This document shows, in pieces, positions 59,901 to 64,000 of a stretch of 64,000 nucleotides of DNA. The DNA comes from Vitis vinifera (lineage: Eukaryota > Streptophyta > Magnoliopsida > Vitales > Vitaceae): NCBI RefSeq assembly GCF_030704535.1, contig NC_081815.1, forward strand, positions 3,363,001-3,427,000. The letters run 5' to 3'. The stretch's first letter is position 1. Every line of letters starts with the position of its first letter. The position numbers were made by a program, and so were the translations under genes. The notes under the pieces are model-generated. The model was not told where the DNA came from. It searched no databases and worked only from the letters and a program-made list of their open reading frames with translations.

Positions 59901-62900
59901 AGAAATTTGTTTCACAAGGGGAACTTTTCTTAATAATAGCAAAACCAAAAGAAATTCAAGTTAATGAAAAGTCATAGGAGTAATCCATAGGAGCATGTAT
60001 TCAATAAATTTATCCTTAAGATTTTATATTTAAATCTTATGACTCGATCATAGACAATTTTGAGGAGATTGGATGGTTGGAAAAAAAAATCCTTTTTGTC
60101 CTTAAGTAGAAGAATAACTCTAATACAGTCCTATTTCTCTTACATCTCTAGTTATTTCCTCTCTTTATACAAGATCTCATCATCAGTAGCGACAAGAATT
60201 GAAAAAATTTGAAGAGGATTTTTTTTGTTAGGGTTTAGGGAGGAAAAGAGAGATCATCTCATAAGTCGGAACCAAGTGTGCAAGCCTAAGGAGGAAGGAG
60301 GGTTGGGGTTTGGGAGGATATCTTTGAGGAATAGGACCCTCTTAGGGAAGTGACTTTGGAAGTTTTCTAGGGTAAGTACAACTCTTGGGCATAAGGTTAT
60401 ATTAAGCATCTATGGGACACAACCTAACGGTTGGGACACCAAAATTTAGGTCAGGTGGTTGCATCATTACCCTTGAAAGGCCATTGCTCAGGTTTTCAAG
60501 GGTTTCTTTCTCTGTGTTTTTACTTATCAAAAAAAAAAAAAGGGTTTCTTCAATAATACTTATTTTGTGATGGGTAATAGGGCAAAGATTTATTTTTGGG
60601 AAGACTTGTAGTAGGAAGATCAATCTCCAAGTTCTCAATTTTCTAGTCTTTATGAAGCGCTATCAATTAGATGTTCTCCTATATCATCTATCCTTAACTT
60701 TTCTTTTATTTTTCTTGGAACATTAAACTTTTGACAAAACCTCACTGACTTAGAGCTGAGGATCTTAGGAATCTCATGTCCATTCACATTAGTATGAACC
60801 TATCATCGTCTTTTTTGAATATGAGAGTTTGGTCATTATTGTCTTCAAACTTATTTATAGTTAAATCGTTCTTCTTAATCTTATCTAATCAATCAACCCC
60901 AGTTCTTTTGTCTCAAACAAAATTCAGATGGAAATCAAAAGCCCCATCAAAGGTTAAGATATTTGTTTGGCTTGACCAACAAGAAAGTTACCATCAATGA
61001 CTTGCTTCAACTGTGAAGATCTTTCGAAGCCCTTAGTCTTGATCATTGCACTTTGTGTGTGGGAAATGGAGAACTGATTGATCATCTTTGTTTACTCTAT
61101 CCGGTGATTTTGGAACTATGACACAAGCTATTGAGATTAGCTAGATTGGATTGGGTTCCTCCTAGAAGTATTAGTGACATGATGACTATTTCCTCTTTAG
61201 GGTTTGGGGAATATTATCAGAGGCAAAGTTCTATGGCAAATTGTTTGTCTTATGCTGATCTGGATAGTATGATAGGGAAAGAAATACAAGGATCTTTGGG
61301 GACAAGTGGAAGACTTCAAAGATGACAACTTTTAAGGGCATTCCTCTCAATGTTATTTAAGTTTTTTTTTTACTTTTTTTTTCCTCTAGATTTTGTAAAT
61401 TTGGGAAAGATTTCTCATCCTTCACTCGTACTTTTAATCCTTTTAATGAAATGTTTGTTCCCAATCAAATAAAGATTTTATATTTAAATAATCTCATTGT
61501 AATTGATCTTTATTTGGTTGCATATTAATTTTAAGAATTTTAATAATTTCATAAAGAAATTTTAGTAGTAAAATTAAAAATTATTATATACAAAGCTTAA
61601 AAAAGGTAAAAGACCACTATTAATGAATATCAGGGAAAGTAAAGTTTTCATCTGAAAATTAATTTGTTGTGCAATTTTTTTTTTTTTTTTTGGTTTAAGT
61701 CAAAGATATTATTTTTATGTTGGTTTTTAAATCATTTAAATTAGAAATTACAAATAAGAATCAATTAAAATTTAAAATATGATTTATTAAAAATATTTTA
61801 ATTTTTTTTAGACAATTTTTTAAGAATGTGTAATAATTTCCAATAATGCAATTTTTTTGTATTAGGATTTCCCCCCCTAAGAGGCTAATTTAGAAGGGCT
61901 GAGGAACAGGGGGGCACCTCCCTGACCCCAGTGTGACTCTGTCATTGGTAGTGCCATGATATATATGCATATCTATTGACTAGCAGTCAAGATCCAATTT
62001 TTTCATTTTCAGCACTCATGTAGATGAAGTTGCGTGTGTAGTCTTACTTTTTCTCTAAGAGGCAGTGCATAGAATATGTGCGGGCTCAGTTTTTTTGTTG
62101 TCACATTATGGTTAATGACTTTTGTTTTTTTGGTTTTAATTTCAGAGTTTGAAGCACAATTCTAATGGAAGGTCTGTTGTTGTTTGTGGGGATGGGGAAT
62201 ACATAATATACACATCTTTGGCATGGAGAAATAGATCATTTGGCTCAGCGCTGGAATTTGTTTGGTCATCAGATGCAGAATATGCTGTGAGGGAAAGTAC
62301 ATCAAGGATTAAGATTTTCAGCAAAACATTCCAGGTTTTGATCCTTTCAAAGTTTAGATTCTCACGACTTATTGATGGGGGCTTTTCTCCAAGCAAATTA
62401 GCAATGCTTCTTTTGTTGCAAAGTTGTTTATCTTGTTGTATTTTGTTCCTTGGCTGCCCTCACTTGCCAGAGACTTAAAGTAAGCATTTGGCTGGGTGAG
62501 GCAATGCCTTAGCTAGCTTGTGACAAGGTACTGAATTTGTGAATGGACTAGATTAGGTTTTTACTGATCTTGTCAAACATATATTGAAGAACAGAGAGCT
62601 CTGGTTGAAGGTGGGATGAATGGAAACCACGAGTAACCCTATTTCTTATGTAGACAGATGGTGGAAGTCTTGCACTAAAATGCTACTTCTTTCCAACAAA
62701 AGGAATACTCTTCTAAGTCATTGTGGAAATGCGACTGATATAATTCTTTTCCTGCCTGGGAAATTGAATGGAGTTTAATGGTGGTGGCATTCTTCAGGAA
62801 AAGAAGAATATTCGACCAACCTTTTCTGCTGAACACATTTATGGAGGGGCACTTCTGGCGATATGCTCAAATGACTTCATTTGTTTTTATGACTGGGCTG

Positions 62901-63804
62901 AGTGCAGGTTGATTCGGCGGATTGATGTCAATGTCAAGGCATGTTCTCAAAAAGCTTACTTCACAATTACCAGGTTTTGGCCACAGAGAAACTAATAGTT
63001 CATTTCTTTGGGTGGTTTCAATATTTCAGAATCTTTATTGGGCTGATAGTGGTGATTTAGTGGCAATTGCAAGTGATTCATCATTTTACATCTTAAAGTA
63101 CAATGTAAGCTTTCTCCCTTTTTGGTTCTCTTATCCCACTTTTATGAGAAATCATCATAGATTTGTCATAAAATCTATTCGTTTTACAATCATTTGAGAT
63201 TAAGTACCTCACTTAACAACCAAATATGTTTATTTGGCAGCGTGACACAGTTGTGTCACATTTCAATAGTGGAATGCCTAGTGATGAACAGGGTGTTGAG
63301 GATGCTTTTGAACTCCTCCATGAAATAAATGAGCGAGTCAGAACTGGAATATGGGTTGGGGACTGCTTCATTTACAATAACTCCTCTTGGCGACTTAACT
63401 ATTGTGTTGGTGGTGAGGTATAAGAGAGTTGATTCCAGGTTGTATTTCTATATATATGATCTTCATTCTAAGGTGCAGTCATATAAATTGTTAATGTGAT
63501 GATTTCAGGTAACCACCATGTTTCACTTGGACCGGCCTATGTATTTGTTAGGATATCTTGCCAGTCAAAGTCGCGTTTATCTTATAGACAAAGAGTTTAA
63601 GTGAGGGAGCTTGGGAGCTGCACTTCTGCAATCTGACTGCTTTTGTTCTTGTAATTGATCTAAATTTATTTATGTTATCTTATGCAGTGTTATGGGATAT
63701 ACCTTACTTCTCAATTTGATTGAGTACAAGACACTTGTAATGCGTGGAGACTTTCAACGTGCAAGTGAAATTTTACCTTTGATTCCTCAAGAGCACTACA
63801 ATAG
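47956..63804 (+). CDS. COPB2: Coatomer subunit beta' (COPI coat), 5' part
   Basis: Exons: 47956-47958 (ATG only), 48412-48432, 48558-48619, 48749-48803, 55279-55315, 55396-55721, 56015-56146, 56235-56383, 58722-58790, 59114-59264, 59383-59448, 62146-62334, 62798-62938, 63030-63104, 63241-63417, 63509-63600, 63688-63804; the gene runs on past the window. The 620 residues seen start [19 protein letters not shown] and carry WD40 repeats of the first propeller ([55 protein letters not shown]), then the second propeller ([32 protein letters not shown]) and the start of the alpha-solenoid ([10 protein letters not shown]). Beta' is part of the COPI cage that returns KKXX cargo from Golgi to ER and recognises the dilysine signal with its propeller. 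All introns are GT-AG except intron 13, which is GC-AG (donor at 62939). Intron 4 (6.5 kb) and intron 11 (2.7 kb) are swollen by retrotransposons, yet the reading frame is intact. Confidence 0.95.
51857..53867 (+). mobile_element. Younger L1-type LINE nested in the intron 4 LINE
   Basis: Opposite orientation to its host. Flanked by ACTTTTCTCAAA-CTCC at 51840-51856 and 53868-53884 (17 bp, one mismatch) and ending in a poly(A) run at about 53858-53868. 5'-truncated: starts near [15 protein letters not shown], then [64 protein letters not shown] and a zf-RVT tail ([11 protein letters not shown]). The catalytic motif reads FVDD where LINEs normally have FADD; stops and frameshifts are present. 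The host LINE's reverse-transcriptase frame is continuous if this block is removed. Confidence 0.92.
54830..54935 (-). mobile_element. SINE-like insert in the intron 4 LINE
   Basis: About 106 bp between 19-bp repeats TGGTAGATCA-GCAATTCT (54811-54829, 54936-54954; one mismatch). On the minus strand it contains GGTTCAAGTCC, a good pol III box B, and ends in a poly(A) run (54836-54847 as T on plus). Direct repeats, A tail and box B together point to a tRNA-derived SINE, 5'-truncated or unusually short. It breaks the host LINE's endonuclease frame. Confidence 0.7.
55793..55983 (+). mobile_element. Truncated LINE tail in coatomer intron 6
   Basis: 191 bp with an A11 tail, flanked by a perfect 15-bp target-site duplication GTCCTAATGTTGATC (55778-55792 and 55984-55998). 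Text near the end (TTTGTATACTTTAAGTC; CTCCTTTACTTATAAAA) resembles the 3' end of the nested LINE before 53867, so the same family probably supplied it. It sits 31 bp before exon 7. Confidence 0.9.
56384..58721. other. Long coatomer intron 8 (2.3 kb)
   Basis: Contains a stretch at about 56930-57530 of different texture (GAGTCCAATACC, CTTGGTTGACTCGATCAAAA) followed by very AT-rich DNA. Probably a decayed insertion, but no diagnostic domain or borders were found. Confidence 0.35.
60036..61471 (+). mobile_element. L1-type LINE in coatomer intron 11, 5'-truncated
   Basis: Flanked by an 18-bp perfect duplication AAGATTTTATATTTAAAT (60018-60035, 61472-61489). Contains a C-terminal reverse-transcriptase phrase [12 protein letters not shown] (about 60570), zf-RVT phrases [12 protein letters not shown] (about 60940) and [17 protein letters not shown] (61135-61185), and a 3' end GATTTCTCATCC that matches the minus-strand LINE near 49425. 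Frames are broken by stops. Confidence 0.9.
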
Positions 63805-64000
63805 GTACTGAAATTCATAGTATACTGACAGCAAAGTAATTGTGTGAATTTGATGGTGTAGATGTGTCCTCAGGTTGTAGTCTGATTTGATAGCTTGCTA
63901 GATTCCTTTTGTTTTGGGTTATGATTCCAAGCACTTGCATAATGACAGTGATATAACTGAAACTATTTGCAACATTCTTGGGTTTATACCCTACTTGTTT

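Overview
The window is nuclear DNA of a woody eudicot, most probably grapevine (Vitis) or a close relative. The basis is GT-AG introns, AT-rich intergenic DNA dense in MITEs, L1-type LINE remnants and a CACTA element, and plant-only gene families. The Vitis assignment is an inference from the look of the LINE family; no database was searched.

Layout. (1) 3-284: 3' end of a glycine-rich protein gene. (2) 1,726-5,627, minus strand: complete 13-exon SULTR3;4-type (SPDT-like) transporter gene, 660 aa. (3) 5.7-14.6 kb: AT-rich intergenic DNA with MITE copies, dispersed repeats and a segment (about 11.96-13.3 kb) that reappears at 21.4-24.0 kb. (4) 14,693-18,944, plus strand: complete 11-exon SULTR3;5-type gene, 648 aa. 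(5) 18.9-33.1 kb: intergenic, with tandem repeats, the second copy of the duplicated segment, two well-delimited MITEs and a probable LTR-like insertion. (6) 33,202-37,695, plus strand: second SULTR3;5-type gene, 637 aa, a tandem paralogue of the first. (7) 39,289-45,770: CACTA (En/Spm) element with palindromic subterminal repeats and a broken Transposase_24 gene. (8) 47,956 to the window end, plus strand: first 17 coding exons of a coatomer beta'-subunit (COPI, COPB2/SEC27) gene. Its introns carry nested LINEs, a SINE-like insert and LINE tails, four of them bounded by target-site duplications of 15-19 bp.

Functional reading. Three group-3 SULTR genes lie within 36 kb: one divergent SULTR3;4-type gene and a tandem SULTR3;5-type pair. 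Their exon lengths are nearly superimposable, so they share ancestry. The family moves sulfate, and some SULTR3;4 members move phosphate, across the plasma membrane or chloroplast envelope. SULTR3;5 in Arabidopsis is known as a helper of SULTR2;1 in root vasculature. The coatomer gene is an unrelated housekeeping gene of Golgi-to-ER vesicle traffic.

I found no CRISPR array, operon, viral gene or clearly new biological system. The most interesting items are the co-duplicated upstream segments, two in-frame stop-free introns in the third transporter gene, a GC-AG intron in the coatomer gene, a G-rich hAT MITE with a perfect 8-bp target duplication, and the layered retrotransposon insertions in the coatomer introns.
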